This document shows, one piece after another, positions 26,816-34,870 of a stretch of DNA of 46,227 nt. Source of the stretch: Nostoc sp. KVJ20 (GTDB lineage Bacteria > Cyanobacteriota > Cyanobacteriia > Cyanobacteriales > Nostocaceae). The translations under genes were made by a program, and so were the position numbers. Numbering within the stretch: the first letter of the stretch is position 1; every line of letters begins with the position of its first letter. The stretch lies in contig NZ_KV757723.1 of NCBI RefSeq assembly GCF_001712795.1, forward strand, positions 1-46,227. Direction: 5' to 3'. The notes under the pieces were generated by a model. That model had not been told where the DNA came from and ran no database searches. It saw only the letters and a list, made by a program, of their open reading frames with translations.

Positions 26816-27394
26816 ATGAGTCAGCTTTCAACAGTACAACTACTTTATTTGTTTTACGCTCACGCTTATTCAAATGGGGATACAGTAACTAAAAGTGTTG
26901 TTAAGTCTTATCTTTCTAAAGAACTACAACAAGAAGCAGAACAGAGCTATGAAGCTCTAATTGAGCAGAAATTAATTGAATCGCCTAAAAAAAATCGGCT
27001 TTCACTTACTACTTTAGGTAAGAAAATATTAGCTTTAAACCTTCAAAATACTAAGTATCGATTTGACTCTGTAAAAGGGCCTAAAGTTATAAATATTCTT
27101 CTAGAGTATCTTCAACAAGTATCTTATGATTCTCATAATTCCTCCTCCCAGAGCGAAGATATGGACTTTGATACTTATGTAGAAAAATTTAAGGCACTCT
27201 ATTTTGAAGAAAGGAAACGTCAAGAATTGCTTGGAGTTGTAGCTATTTATAGTCGAGTCATTCGTCAGAAATTTTCTGAAAATAACCCAATCTCTCAAAC
27301 CTTGTTAGATAAGTATTTTGAGAAACTAAAATCAAACGGTAAAGTTTTCACTGTTACCGAAAAGGATGAAGAATTAATCCAATGGGCTGAATAA
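26816..27394 (+). CDS. Winged-helix protein paired with the ATPase-nuclease
   Basis: A 192-aa protein. The N-terminal 75 residues look like a winged helix (DTVTKSVVKSYLSKELQQEA, then a wing with LSLTTLGKKIL). The rest is helical and charged. It ends 3 nt before the start of the 600-aa ATPase-nuclease gene, so the two form one operon. GAGAAGG lies about 11 nt before the ATG. It is probably the regulator or sensor partner of the ATPase. No exact family is recognised. Confidence 0.65.
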   Translation: MSQLSTVQLLYLFYAHAYSNGDTVTKSVVKSYLSKELQQEAEQSYEALIEQKLIESPKKNRLSLTTLGKKILALNLQNTKYRFDSVKGPKVINILLEYLQQVSYDSHNSSSQSEDMDFDTYVEKFKALYFEERKRQELLGVVAIYSRVIRQKFSENNPISQTLLDKYFEKLKSNGKVFTVTEKDEELIQWAE

Positions 27395-27397
27395 TCA

Positions 27398-29200
27398 ATG
27401 CCAGAAGATGCAGGAAAAAAAAGATATATAAAAAGCTTTCTCCAACAAGTTAAGTCAGGAACTGGATTCATTGAAGATATTAGAATTGAACGTGTTATTA
27501 GACAACCAGGAAGTGACGGAGAAGGTTCAACAGCTCGAAGTTTATCTGGACGGCAAATAGCTAACATAACTCAGCTACTTGAAGACGATCTCAGACATAC
27601 ATTCGATGATGGTTTTTTTACTTTTAGATTTGTTGCTGCCTTAGTTGGTAGTGGTAAGACTTCACTTTTAACTTATCTAAATGAATTAACTAGAACTAAA
27701 CCAACTTTTTTAAATCATTCAATAGTTGTTCAATTTCAGCTTTCTGACATACCACTTGGCCCTAATTTTGGTGTCAAATTTTATTGCCATATTCTGGCTG
27801 ATACCTTTTGGGAGTTGTTACACAATCAAAATTTATCTAATTCAGTTAGAGTTATAGCTGAAAATATTCTCGGTGATTACTTGGAAAGTAATGAAGTTTC
27901 TCAATTAAAAACTGCCAAGGCATTAATGCCATTTCGTAGCAAATTTAAAAAGTATATTACTGAAAGTGTAGACGGATTTGAACAATTCTTTTTTTATGTC
28001 ATTTCCGAAGTCTCCCAAGTAGACCCTAGATTCAGTTTTGTCTACCTTGCAGATGAGTTAGATGCTTTAGCAGAATTCCCAAAGGAAATTCAAGAGACTA
28101 GATTAGTGTTAAAGCAATTAATCAGAGGAGCTTTTCAAGTATTTAGTTCAAAAATTCGTCTATTGATGTATTTAGTAGGCACTTCTGATAACGTAGGAAG
28201 TTTTATAGCAGAAGATTCTGTCATTCAAAGTCTTATTGGTGATTCAGCTATAAATTTAAACAAGGGGTATAGCAATGAATTTGAAGTAATTAGAGAAAAG
28301 ATTGAGAATCGGATTCAAGGAGCTTATAGCGGTTATAAAAACTTTAATCAAGCCTGGCAAGAAATAAAAAATATATCGATAAGTTCTACCAATACATTAA
28401 GGGAATTCTGCCGAAACTATGGTAATGCCATACTAGAAATCCATGAAAAATACTTTCAAGAAGCACCTGAGCAGGTTTTTGAAGGAGATGCGCGTAATTT
28501 AGTTGAGGCAGAATGTAGACAACAGTGGGCTAATTTTTTAAGTAAAACAGCTTACACTTTGTCAAATGTTTCAACTACTACTGTAATAGCGGGTCATGCC
28601 TTTGATTGCTATGTAGAATTACTACATAATGGCAATACTGTTGCTAGAGCCTTTGGCGAAGCTAAAAATTATGAGATGTTGAGCAGTCACTTTAATACAT
28701 TTACTCAATGGTTAAATGATGTCAAATTTAATCCATCTAATTCTGATGGAACACCAACTGATTTAGCTTTTATGATTGCTCCTATTTGTCCACCTCTCTT
28801 GCAAAGAAAGTTAGACCTTAGAAATATTCATTTTCTCAAATCAGATAAAATTGTATCGACAGTTGTTAGCGCTACTAATAATGATACTATAATTGGCTCA
28901 ACCCCTATAATAGAACAAGTTTTAAATAACGCTAAAACACCCAACTGGATTTTTAGTAATTCTAGTATAAATGGAAATAATCTAAAAAAATCTACCAATA
29001 TTAACACTGCAACTAAACATGAATTGACGGCTGCTTTTAAAGGTACTGGTATTAAACAGGCTACTATTGATAGACTCATCAAGCTTCGAGCTATCAAACC
29101 ATATAAAACTTTAGATACTATGGCATTTGACTTAAAATTTACATCTAACGTAATAATAAAATTACAGGATAAACTAGATAAACAAGATATTTGCTTTTAG
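27398..29200 (+). CDS. P-loop ATPase fused to PD-(D/E)xK nuclease-like and HhH domains
   Basis: A 600-aa protein. The ATPase domain (about 40-350) has Walker A VGSGKT (G84-T88) and Walker B FVYLADELD (D219, E220). Around 400-425 the segment FDCYVELL...FGEAKNYE gives D403, E407 and E421-x-K423, the pattern of a PD-(D/E)xK nuclease. The last 65 residues (NINTATKHELTAAFKGTG, onward) are a ComEA-like double helix-hairpin-helix DNA-binding module. The upstream 192-aa winged-helix gene is 3 nt away. ATPase plus nuclease plus DNA-binding tail in an accessory island suggests a defence or DNA-processing system. I do not recognise a named system with this order, and the nuclease call rests on motif spacing only. 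Confidence 0.7.
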   Translation: MPEDAGKKRYIKSFLQQVKSGTGFIEDIRIERVIRQPGSDGEGSTARSLSGRQIANITQLLEDDLRHTFDDGFFTFRFVAALVGSGKTSLLTYLNELTRTKPTFLNHSIVVQFQLSDIPLGPNFGVKFYCHILADTFWELLHNQNLSNSVRVIAENILGDYLESNEVSQLKTAKALMPFRSKFKKYITESVDGFEQFFFYVISEVSQVDPRFSFVYLADELDALAEFPKEIQETRLVLKQLIRGAFQVFSSKIRLLMYLVGTSDNVGSFIAEDSVIQSLIGDSAINLNKGYSNEFEVIREKIENRIQGAYSGYKNFNQAWQEIKNISISSTNTLREFCRNYGNAILEIHEKYFQEAPEQVFEGDARNLVEAECRQQWANFLSKTAYTLSNVSTTTVIAGHAFDCYVELLHNGNTVARAFGEAKNYEMLSSHFNTFTQWLNDVKFNPSNSDGTPTDLAFMIAPICPPLLQRKLDLRNIHFLKSDKIVSTVVSATNNDTIIGSTPIIEQVLNNAKTPNWIFSNSSINGNNLKKSTNINTATKHELTAAFKGTGIKQATIDRLIKLRAIKPYKTLDTMAFDLKFTSNVIIKLQDKLDKQDICF

Positions 29201-29209
29201 AAAGCAACT

Positions 29210-29324
29210 AATTCACTGTAGTAATGCACCCTTAAATATTTCCGCAGCAGACGCTTGACTAACCTTCGCAGATTAACCTTGACACTCTCTTGCACAGTCC
29301 AGTCATTGGTGACGTTGCTGGCGA
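29210..29324 (-). pseudogene. hsdR (type I restriction subunit) C-terminal fragment
   Basis: The minus strand reads NDWTVQESVKVNLRRLVKRL then LRKY, which matches the conserved C-terminus of HsdR proteins (dWt.resv.a.lr..VKrlLrkyGYPP in the family). An upstream in-frame stop and loss of the final GYPP motif show that it is a remnant. It fills the gap between the convergent ATPase-nuclease and GIY-YIG genes and indicates that a type I restriction-modification locus once stood here. Confidence 0.6.
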
Positions 29325-29325
29325 T

Positions 29326-30306
29326 TTATGAGCCATTGGATTCACCTTTAGAAATTCGTTTGGCAATTCTACTACCAACTCCTCTAAGACCTTGCTTATA
29401 TTCTTCTTTTATTCTGTATATTTGCTTTCCTAGAGTTTCTCTATCTATATAATCATTAAAAACTAAATTTATGGGGTCTTGCAAGTAAGGTTGTATTTTA
29501 TTGACAAAATCTTTTGGAATGGGAATTTTTAGGTCTGCTTTGATTTTATCTAATATATCTGCTTCTACAATTTTTATTGGCTCACCAGCTAAAGTCCCCA
29601 TTCTAGTTTTAGTTAAAAGCTGACTAACTTTATCTAAAACACTGACTTCAATAACATACCCATTTACCAAAATCCTGCACTGGACTACACCGTATCTTCT
29701 TACATATTCCTTGTGTGGTGCTTCCCAAAGGTTAGAATAAGCTTTTCTAGTCCCAAATACATAACCTAATATACCACTAGATATTTCTATATCTTGTTCG
29801 GCGAACTCTCTTAGCTTTTCCCAATCAAGCACAAGATGAATAATTTGTAGTCCTGCTAATTTCTTTTTTAACCACCAGTCAGGTGTGATGGAATTTTTAT
29901 TTATCTGTCTGGGTGGCTCTATACCTAAAATTACTAAAAATTCTGGTAATTTGAGTATTGTTTCTCTTAATAGATTTTCAGCAGGTAAAACCTTTTTTTT
30001 CTTTACTGGACTGCTATTAAGATGCGGTCTGTACTGTGCTATTAATTTTTTTTCTTCTTCATCTAGGTTGATTTCGCTTAACTTCTTGTAGTGGATATAA
30101 AACTTTTTTCTACCTTGTGATGATAATTGGTAAAGCCTATGGTGCGCTTTCCCATTCCATCTCTTTTTAAGATTTTTTGCTTTTCCTATGTACCATACTA
30201 TATTGTTTTCATCTAATACATAATAAATGCCTGAATATTCGGGTAACAAATGTTTATTTTTTAAATCAACCTTCTCTAAATTTAAAATTGACTCGTCAGC
30301 ATTCAT
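29326..30306 (-). CDS. GIY-YIG nuclease family protein
   Basis: About 326 residues from the ATG at 30306 (an upstream TTG at 30318 also fits). The N-terminal GIY-YIG domain shows GIYYVLDENN (G26-Y28), VWYIGKAKNLKKRW (Y39-G41, R49) and an acidic helix (INLDEEEKKLIAQYRPHLN) that should give the catalytic Glu. The remaining 220 residues have no recognised domain. The role may be DNA repair, homing or restriction. It is convergent with the ATPase-nuclease operon and could be an independent accessory gene. Confidence 0.75.
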   Translation of the reverse strand: MNADESILNLEKVDLKNKHLLPEYSGIYYVLDENNIVWYIGKAKNLKKRWNGKAHHRLYQLSSQGRKKFYIHYKKLSEINLDEEEKKLIAQYRPHLNSSPVKKKKVLPAENLLRETILKLPEFLVILGIEPPRQINKNSITPDWWLKKKLAGLQIIHLVLDWEKLREFAEQDIEISSGILGYVFGTRKAYSNLWEAPHKEYVRRYGVVQCRILVNGYVIEVSVLDKVSQLLTKTRMGTLAGEPIKIVEADILDKIKADLKIPIPKDFVNKIQPYLQDPINLVFNDYIDRETLGKQIYRIKEEYKQGLRGVGSRIAKRISKGESNGS

Positions 30307-30535
30307 ATATAGTGCCAATTATTATTTAATATTTACTTCTGATTTTTTAAACTTGTAGATAGTAGAACTTACTTAGTGTAAAGTGCAACTAAAACTTCGT
30401 CATCCGTAACTTTAATAATTGGCATTTTTGTAACGAAGTTAGATTTTCAATTAAGGAGAAACGTCATATAGCCCGCGCGTCTCGTTTCCTTTGTTGCCCT
30501 AATATAACAATATTGATATATTTAGAGGGTATGCT

Positions 30536-30934
30536 GTGCCTGAAACCCGTGTTGTTTTCTACCAGGAAGAAGAAGGGGAAGCTCCTGTCCTTGAATGGCT
30601 GACGCGACTTTTGAAAGAAGACCGCAAAGGTTATGCAAACTGTGTTGCTCGAATCAAACAACTTGCGGCATCAGGATACGAACTCCGTCGCCCGGCGGCT
30701 GATTACTTGCGCGACGGGATATATGAGCTTAGAGCAAAGCATATTCATGTGCAATACCGCATCTTGTACTTCTTTCATGGGCAAAACGTAGCGATTCTCG
30801 CACACGCCATTACAAAGGAAGAAGCAGCTGTACCACCAATTGATATTGAACGGGCGATAGCGCGAAAGCTTTTATTTGAAGAAAACCCAGAAGTTCACAC
30901 CTACGTAGAGGAACAAGAGGATGGCGAAGACTAG
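30536..30934 (+). CDS. HigB/RelE-type toxin (Gp49-like)
   Basis: A 132-aa toxin of the phage-derived Gp49/HigB family, beginning at GTG. Typical segments are VLEWLTRLL, DGIYELRAKHIHVQYRILYF (the core strand with Arg residues that contact mRNA/ribosome) and ILAHAITKEEAAVP. Such toxins cleave mRNA at the ribosome. The gene overlaps the antitoxin gene by 14 bp. The toxin-first order is usual for HigBA. A longer C-terminal acidic tail (YVEEQEDGED) is present. The pair would stabilise the plasmid by post-segregational killing. Confidence 0.85.
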   Translation: MPETRVVFYQEEEGEAPVLEWLTRLLKEDRKGYANCVARIKQLAASGYELRRPAADYLRDGIYELRAKHIHVQYRILYFFHGQNVAILAHAITKEEAAVPPIDIERAIARKLLFEENPEVHTYVEEQEDGED

Positions 30935-31232
30935 CGATGCAATAAAAATCATTAACAAGATGACCAGCAGCGACCCTGAGCTTGAGGCATTAGTGGAGTC
31001 AGCCTCTATAAATGCAGAAGTGGCACAGCTTATTTACTTTGCCAGAACTTCATCGGGGTTAACACAGAAACAGCTTGCTGAACTTGTTGGTACAAAACAG
31101 CCTGTGATTGCACGGCTTGAAGATGCTGATTACGAAGGACACTCTCTTTCAATGCTCCAAAAAATCGCTCACGCTCTCAATCAACGGGTAGTGATTCAGC
31201 TTGCTCCAATAGAACACGAGCAAAGCGCATAG
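30921..31232 (+). CDS. HigA-type HTH-Xre antitoxin
   Basis: A 103-aa antitoxin with an N-terminal helix region and a central Xre helix-turn-helix (LTQKQLAELVGTKQPVIARLE, about 48-68). It neutralises the toxin upstream and normally represses its own operon. The start lies inside the toxin gene, so translation is coupled. The C-terminal strand (RVVIQLAP) is typical of the family. Confidence 0.85.
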   Translation: MAKTSDAIKIINKMTSSDPELEALVESASINAEVAQLIYFARTSSGLTQKQLAELVGTKQPVIARLEDADYEGHSLSMLQKIAHALNQRVVIQLAPIEHEQSA

Positions 31233-31293
31233 GGTGTTCTAGTAGCAATGGATGAGTAGGCAATGGAAGCGTGTTCAGTATTTAGGTGATTTG

Positions 31294-31321
31294 AATACCT
31301 GGATACCCAAATATTCATACA
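31294..31321 (+). repeat. 28-bp direct repeat, copy 1 (TGGATACCCA motif)
   Basis: These 28 bases are identical to 31996-32023, 702 bp downstream. Both contain ACCTGGATACCCA, which also occurs three times inside the ParB-like gene. A related half-palindrome (GCTGGGTACTCA) follows at 31331. Probably a partition-protein binding site. Confidence 0.6.
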
Positions 31322-31437
31322 GCCAAATTAGCTGGGTACTCAAGTAGCAATATTCTGCTTCTATTTATTGTGAGGGGAGTAGCAGCATAATTAAGGTACT
31401 TCCCAAATTTATTAAGTATGAGTTCTGGAATGCCGAT

Positions 31438-31728
31438 ATGGAAACAATGAAGTTGCGATCGCATATTGGGGCAGATGGTATACTGCAAATCCAGACACCC
31501 ACTGATTTAAAAGATACGAATGTTGAGATAGTGGTGGTTATACAGCCGTTACCCGATCCAGAAGTTGCAACATCCTTAGAAGCCCAAGCGCAATATAACG
31601 CTTGGGGAAAGCCTATGACAAAAAAATCGATAAGTAATGCAATTGCCAGAATGCAACAGCTGCGGCAAGAAGTGGCGTTAGATAGAACGTCAATCCGCTC
31701 CATGATAGAAGAGGGGCGAAGATTTTAA
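31438..31728 (+). CDS. VapB-like antitoxin (partner toxin broken)
   Basis: A 96-aa protein with an N-terminal strand pattern (MKLRSHIGADGILQIQTP), a middle of low conservation, and a C-terminal helix ending DRTSIRSMIEEGRRF, like cyanobacterial antitoxins that precede PIN-domain toxins. An internal ATG at 31447 may be the true start. Its TAA overlaps the ATG of the downstream vapC remnant (TAATG). With its toxin destroyed it may be a solitary regulator or neutralise toxins from elsewhere in the cell. Confidence 0.65.
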   Translation: METMKLRSHIGADGILQIQTPTDLKDTNVEIVVVIQPLPDPEVATSLEAQAQYNAWGKPMTKKSISNAIARMQQLRQEVALDRTSIRSMIEEGRRF

Positions 31729-31912
31729 TGCAGTTTGTTTTGGAGACAGGAAGGTTTAGCAGCTTATGACGCAGCTCCTCCACGAATTAGCGTTGCGGTT
31801 GGGATTACCTTTAGCAACGATTGATCAAAGGTTAGCTCTGGCGGCTACGAGGTGTGGCGTGGATTTGGTCGTTGCCGATGAAGAAACGCCTTCAATTGGG
31901 GAGACTCCATAA
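31728..31912 (+). pseudogene. vapC (PIN-domain toxin) remnant
   Basis: The start MQFVLE matches the first strand of VapC toxins. After a large internal deletion the sequence continues as EGLAAYDAA, then, after a frameshift, ELALRLGLPLATIDQRLALA and a tail to TAA at 31910-31912. In intact PIN proteins these form one stretch (YDA.YLELALRLGLPLAT.D). The catalytic centre and correct frame are lost, so no active toxin can be made. Confidence 0.7.
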
Positions 31913-31995
31913 GTCAGGTTGTCATTTCCGAAAAATAAGTTTCACAATGCATCAACACTGTACTTGAGTCACAGATTCTCATTTGAGGCTGCATA

Positions 31996-32023
31996 AATAC
32001 CTGGATACCCAAATATTCATACA
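31996..32023 (+). repeat. 28-bp direct repeat, copy 2, upstream of parA
   Basis: Perfect copy of 31294-31321, located 58 bp before the parA start. A possible -10 (TATGAT, 32050-32055) lies downstream. The site is well placed for autoregulation of the parAB operon or as parS. Confidence 0.6.
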
Positions 32024-32081
32024 TCCACATTTTATATGTGTAAGTGCGATATGATTTTTCCATCTTTTATAAGGGGAGATT

Positions 32082-32684
32082 ATGCCAATCATCTCTCTTA
32101 GCTCATTTAAGGGCGGAGTGTCGAAAACAACTTCAGCTATCTGCCTCGCCTCACTGTTTTGTGATGATGGGGCAACCTTAGTTATTGATGCCGATCCGAA
32201 CCGTTCAGCAACCACTTGGGCCAGACCTGGGGGACTACCATTTCAGGTCTGCGGAGAAAAGGAAGCAGCAAAACTAATGCGAACGCAGAAGTTTGAATTT
32301 ATAATTTTTGACACTCCCGCCCGCCCTAATGATGTGGAAGTTGAGGATCTAGCAAGGGGTTGTGATCTACTTATCGTTCCGACTCCACCTGACCTCTTGG
32401 GCATGGACGCAATGGCACTCATGGCTAAATCCTTGCCACCAGATACAAACTGGAAAGTCTTACTTACAATGATTCCGCCGCCACCTCAAAGGGATGGTGA
32501 GGAAGCGATGTCAGCACTTAAAACACAAGGTTATCCTGTTTTCAGTCGTGGGATTCGATTTTACAAAGCTTATAAGGATGCGGTGACTAGTGGAGTTCCT
32601 GTTTATAAGGTTCGAGGGGGCAAAGTAGCATGGCGGGATTGGACGGAAATAAAAAACGAAGTAATTCAAGCAATAAAAGGGTGA
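32082..32684 (+). CDS. parA: ParA-type partition ATPase
   Basis: A 200-aa deviant-Walker ATPase of the small ParA class (no N-terminal DNA-binding domain). The P-loop is FKGGVSKTTSA (KGG 10-12, K15, T16), followed by VIDADPN and the Walker B IIFDTPA. Such proteins form ATP-dependent gradients or filaments on the nucleoid to position plasmids. GGGGAG lies before the ATG. The ParB-like gene overlaps its 3' end. This is the second partition system of the window, besides the ParM locus. Confidence 0.85.
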   Translation: MPIISLSSFKGGVSKTTSAICLASLFCDDGATLVIDADPNRSATTWARPGGLPFQVCGEKEAAKLMRTQKFEFIIFDTPARPNDVEVEDLARGCDLLIVPTPPDLLGMDAMALMAKSLPPDTNWKVLLTMIPPPPQRDGEEAMSALKTQGYPVFSRGIRFYKAYKDAVTSGVPVYKVRGGKVAWRDWTEIKNEVIQAIKG

Positions 32685-33337
32685 GCCGATTTAGTGAGGT
32701 CTTAGGGGCAGCACAAGAAAATACCCAACTACCTGGATACCCAGAAAATCAGCCATCTGAACAGCTAGATACTCAACTAATCGAAGAATCATTAAGCCAA
32801 CAATCCGCATCGATAAATACCCAGGATTCTGAACAGCTAAAAAGCCAGCCATCCAAAAATTCAGATACTCAGCCACCTGGATACCCAGACATTCAGCCAT
32901 CCCCAGAGCCAGATACTCAACCATCTAAAGATTTATCACCCCAAAAATCCGCTTCTACTAAAACCCAGAAATCTAAACAGTCAAAAACCCAGCCATCCAA
33001 AAAACCAGATATTCAGCCACCTGGATACCCAGACATTCAGCAACCCGAAAAATCAACTACCCAGACAGCTAGCAAGTTAAAGGATAAAGATAAGGATAAA
33101 GATAAATTAGCCAAGCGTGAGAATCCCGACTATACACAAACCACCTTTCGCATTCCTAAAAAGCTGAGTAGGCAGATTAACCGTGTGTTGATGGATTTAG
33201 CTGATGAGGGGGTAGAAGTAGATCGCAGTGACTTACTGGAGGAATTAGCCAATGCTTTTATCCGACTAGCTGATGAAGTTGGTGTAGTTGAAGCACTAGA
33301 ACAAATCAAAAATCTGGGTACCCAGATGGATGAGTAG
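32630..33337 (+). CDS. parB: ParB-like centromere-binding protein with PPGYPDIQ repeats
   Basis: A 235-aa protein. The N-terminal 150 residues are Pro/Gln/Ser-rich and contain LPGYPENQPS and two PPGYPDIQ repeats, then a Lys/Asp stretch. The C-terminal 70 residues (TQTTFRIPKKLSRQINRVLM, then helices) look like an RHH/ParG-type DNA-binding fold. GAGGGGG 9 nt before ATG 32630 favours this start, 55 bp inside parA; a GTG at 32681 is the alternative. The repeated peptide is encoded by ACCTGGATACCCA, the same DNA word found in the two repeats upstream of parA, so the gene itself may carry binding sites for its product. A perfect palindrome CTGGGTACCCAG lies at 33314-33325. Confidence 0.7.
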   Translation: MAGLDGNKKRSNSSNKRVSRFSEVLGAAQENTQLPGYPENQPSEQLDTQLIEESLSQQSASINTQDSEQLKSQPSKNSDTQPPGYPDIQPSPEPDTQPSKDLSPQKSASTKTQKSKQSKTQPSKKPDIQPPGYPDIQQPEKSTTQTASKLKDKDKDKDKLAKRENPDYTQTTFRIPKKLSRQINRVLMDLADEGVEVDRSDLLEELANAFIRLADEVGVVEALEQIKNLGTQMDE

Positions 33338-33429
33338 CCGCAGGTGGAACATGGACAACCCATCGCTTCCACAACAAAAAAATTATATTTTAGTTGAATT
33401 AAGCATTCATTGAATCTGGATATAAATAT

Positions 33430-33807
33430 ATGGTTCAACGTATTGAAGAAATTTTAGGTAACTCAATTACAGAATATACTCCCAACGCAATCAAATTTCA
33501 GGGATTATCTTTAGAATCATTGGAGCAAGTTCTTCAATCCGGCTACACTACACTAAATGCGAATTTTAATGCCGCTCCATCAGTCGGTTCATTTATTGAA
33601 TTTGGGCAACGTTGCAAAAGATTAGAATTGACAGCGATTTTTGATGGTGTAGTCATCAATGATACAGACGTCCCGAATTTGGTGATTGATGCAATTACAG
33701 TTAAAGGGGTGAAAGACTTAGACTTTGCAGGTGAATTTGTAAAATTCGTCTGGGGTTATGATGAATTAGAGATTAATTCTCAACAGTTATATGCTTGGTG
33801 GGATTAG
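33430..33807 (+). CDS. 125-aa hypothetical protein
   Basis: An acidic soluble protein beginning MVQRIEEILGNSITEYTPNA, with mixed strands and helices and no recognised domain. No clear ribosome site precedes the ATG. It lies 92 bp after the parB-like gene on the same strand and may be its cotranscribed follower. Function unknown. Confidence 0.55.
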   Translation: MVQRIEEILGNSITEYTPNAIKFQGLSLESLEQVLQSGYTTLNANFNAAPSVGSFIEFGQRCKRLELTAIFDGVVINDTDVPNLVIDAITVKGVKDLDFAGEFVKFVWGYDELEINSQQLYAWWD

Positions 33808-33892
33808 CTATTTCCTCATACATAACGTTATATATTGTTGGGAAACAGTCACCAGGGCATCAGCGATCGCCCTTAGTACATCTAACAGATGA

Positions 33893-34018
33893 GTTTCTGG
33901 TGCTGAGTGGATGGGTCGCGATCTGAAAGTAAATAAGGCTAAACCCAAGGAAGACAGAGGTTCGTCTGGTGGTAATCGGGGGGGATACGATGGGGGCGGT
34001 GGACGTAACCGCTACTAA
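33893..34018 (+). pseudogene. 3' fragment of an RNA-binding (RRM) protein gene
   Basis: Frame reads AEWMGRDLKVNKAKPKEDRG, then a Gly-rich tail ending GGGGRNRY and TAA. This is the typical end of cyanobacterial cold-inducible RRM proteins (last strand of the RRM plus Gly-rich tail). The RNP motifs and start are missing and a stop lies just upstream, so it is a remnant, probably copied from a chromosomal rbp gene. Confidence 0.75.
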
Positions 34019-34105
34019 GCTTTGAAAGCTTTTGTTAAATCCCTTCTCCGCCGGACAACGAAATACAGGCGCAGTCAAGCAATTTGTATATTGTCCAACT
34101 TCATG

Positions 34106-34160
34106 TCAGGTTGCTGACCAGCCACCATCGACTTCAATGACTTGACCTGATATATAAATA
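34106..34160 (-). pseudogene. 3' fragment of a short-chain dehydrogenase (SDR) gene
   Basis: The minus strand reads YISGQVIEVDGGWSAT followed by TGA, the typical C-terminus of FabG-like SDR enzymes (G-Q-x-I-x-V-D-G-G). Nothing of the Rossmann motif or active site is left. With the RRM fragment 90 bp away it forms a small graveyard of chromosomal gene tails. Confidence 0.6.
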
Positions 34161-34168
34161 GCCACTTA

Positions 34169-34756
34169 TCAAACTTGGTTCTCAGCTAAATTTTTTAATC
34201 TCAAAAATTGCTGACGCATCATTAATAAGTCTGCCCACGGCAAAAAATAGCGTATCCATGACCAAAAGCGATTTCTGGGATAGCGAATATTCCCCTTGAG
34301 AATAAGGCGACAAGCATTTGCCGTTCTTGGGATTACGATATAGCTTGCAGCGATATCACCAAAAATAGAAATGGCTTGCTCATCATCAGTTACTATCGTC
34401 AAATGTTGATTTGGTTCAAACTCAACTAATTTAAAAATGCCCATGATTGTTTGACCGACAGCTAAATTTTCCACACCCGAAAGCAGTTGCTTTGGACTGG
34501 GATAAGTGGGAATTGACTCAGCACCATGAAAAAATATTCGTTCGAGGTGGTCAAGCCAGTCATAACTGTAAGAACCTACTTTCAATTGGCATAACCACCG
34601 AAATAATACCGGCGCTGGTGCAAGCACATCAATAGCTCGAAAATATGCTTCGTCAGCATTCGACATGTAGCGATCACAAGGGAAGGACATCAGCCGCTCT
34701 TGTGGTGTAGACCCCCAAGTATATGCAATGCCTCGTTCTGGATTAACCTTTAGCAT
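34169..34756 (-). CDS. SRPBCC/START-like domain protein
   Basis: A 195-aa protein with features of SRPBCC ligand-binding proteins: an N-terminal RYMSNADEAYFRAIDVLAPA segment, VLFRWLCQLKVGSYSYDWLD, a central sheet (HLTIVTDDEQAISIFGDI) and a long C-terminal helix (MMRQQFLRLKNLAE). The family binds hydrophobic ligands, but its substrate here cannot be told. It follows the SDR fragment on the same strand, and both may have been transferred from a chromosome. The start is at a good ATG, but no strong ribosome site is seen. Confidence 0.65.
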   Translation of the reverse strand: MLKVNPERGIAYTWGSTPQERLMSFPCDRYMSNADEAYFRAIDVLAPAPVLFRWLCQLKVGSYSYDWLDHLERIFFHGAESIPTYPSPKQLLSGVENLAVGQTIMGIFKLVEFEPNQHLTIVTDDEQAISIFGDIAASYIVIPRTANACRLILKGNIRYPRNRFWSWIRYFLPWADLLMMRQQFLRLKNLAENQV

Positions 34757-34870
34757 CGATCGATTTCAGCACATTCACCCTTCAAGTATAGAGGCTTGCT
34801 CAGAAGCGATCGCTTCCCAGTAAACCTTAATTTTTCTTAGATTCTATGGATTCCACAAATTTCGTCATAC

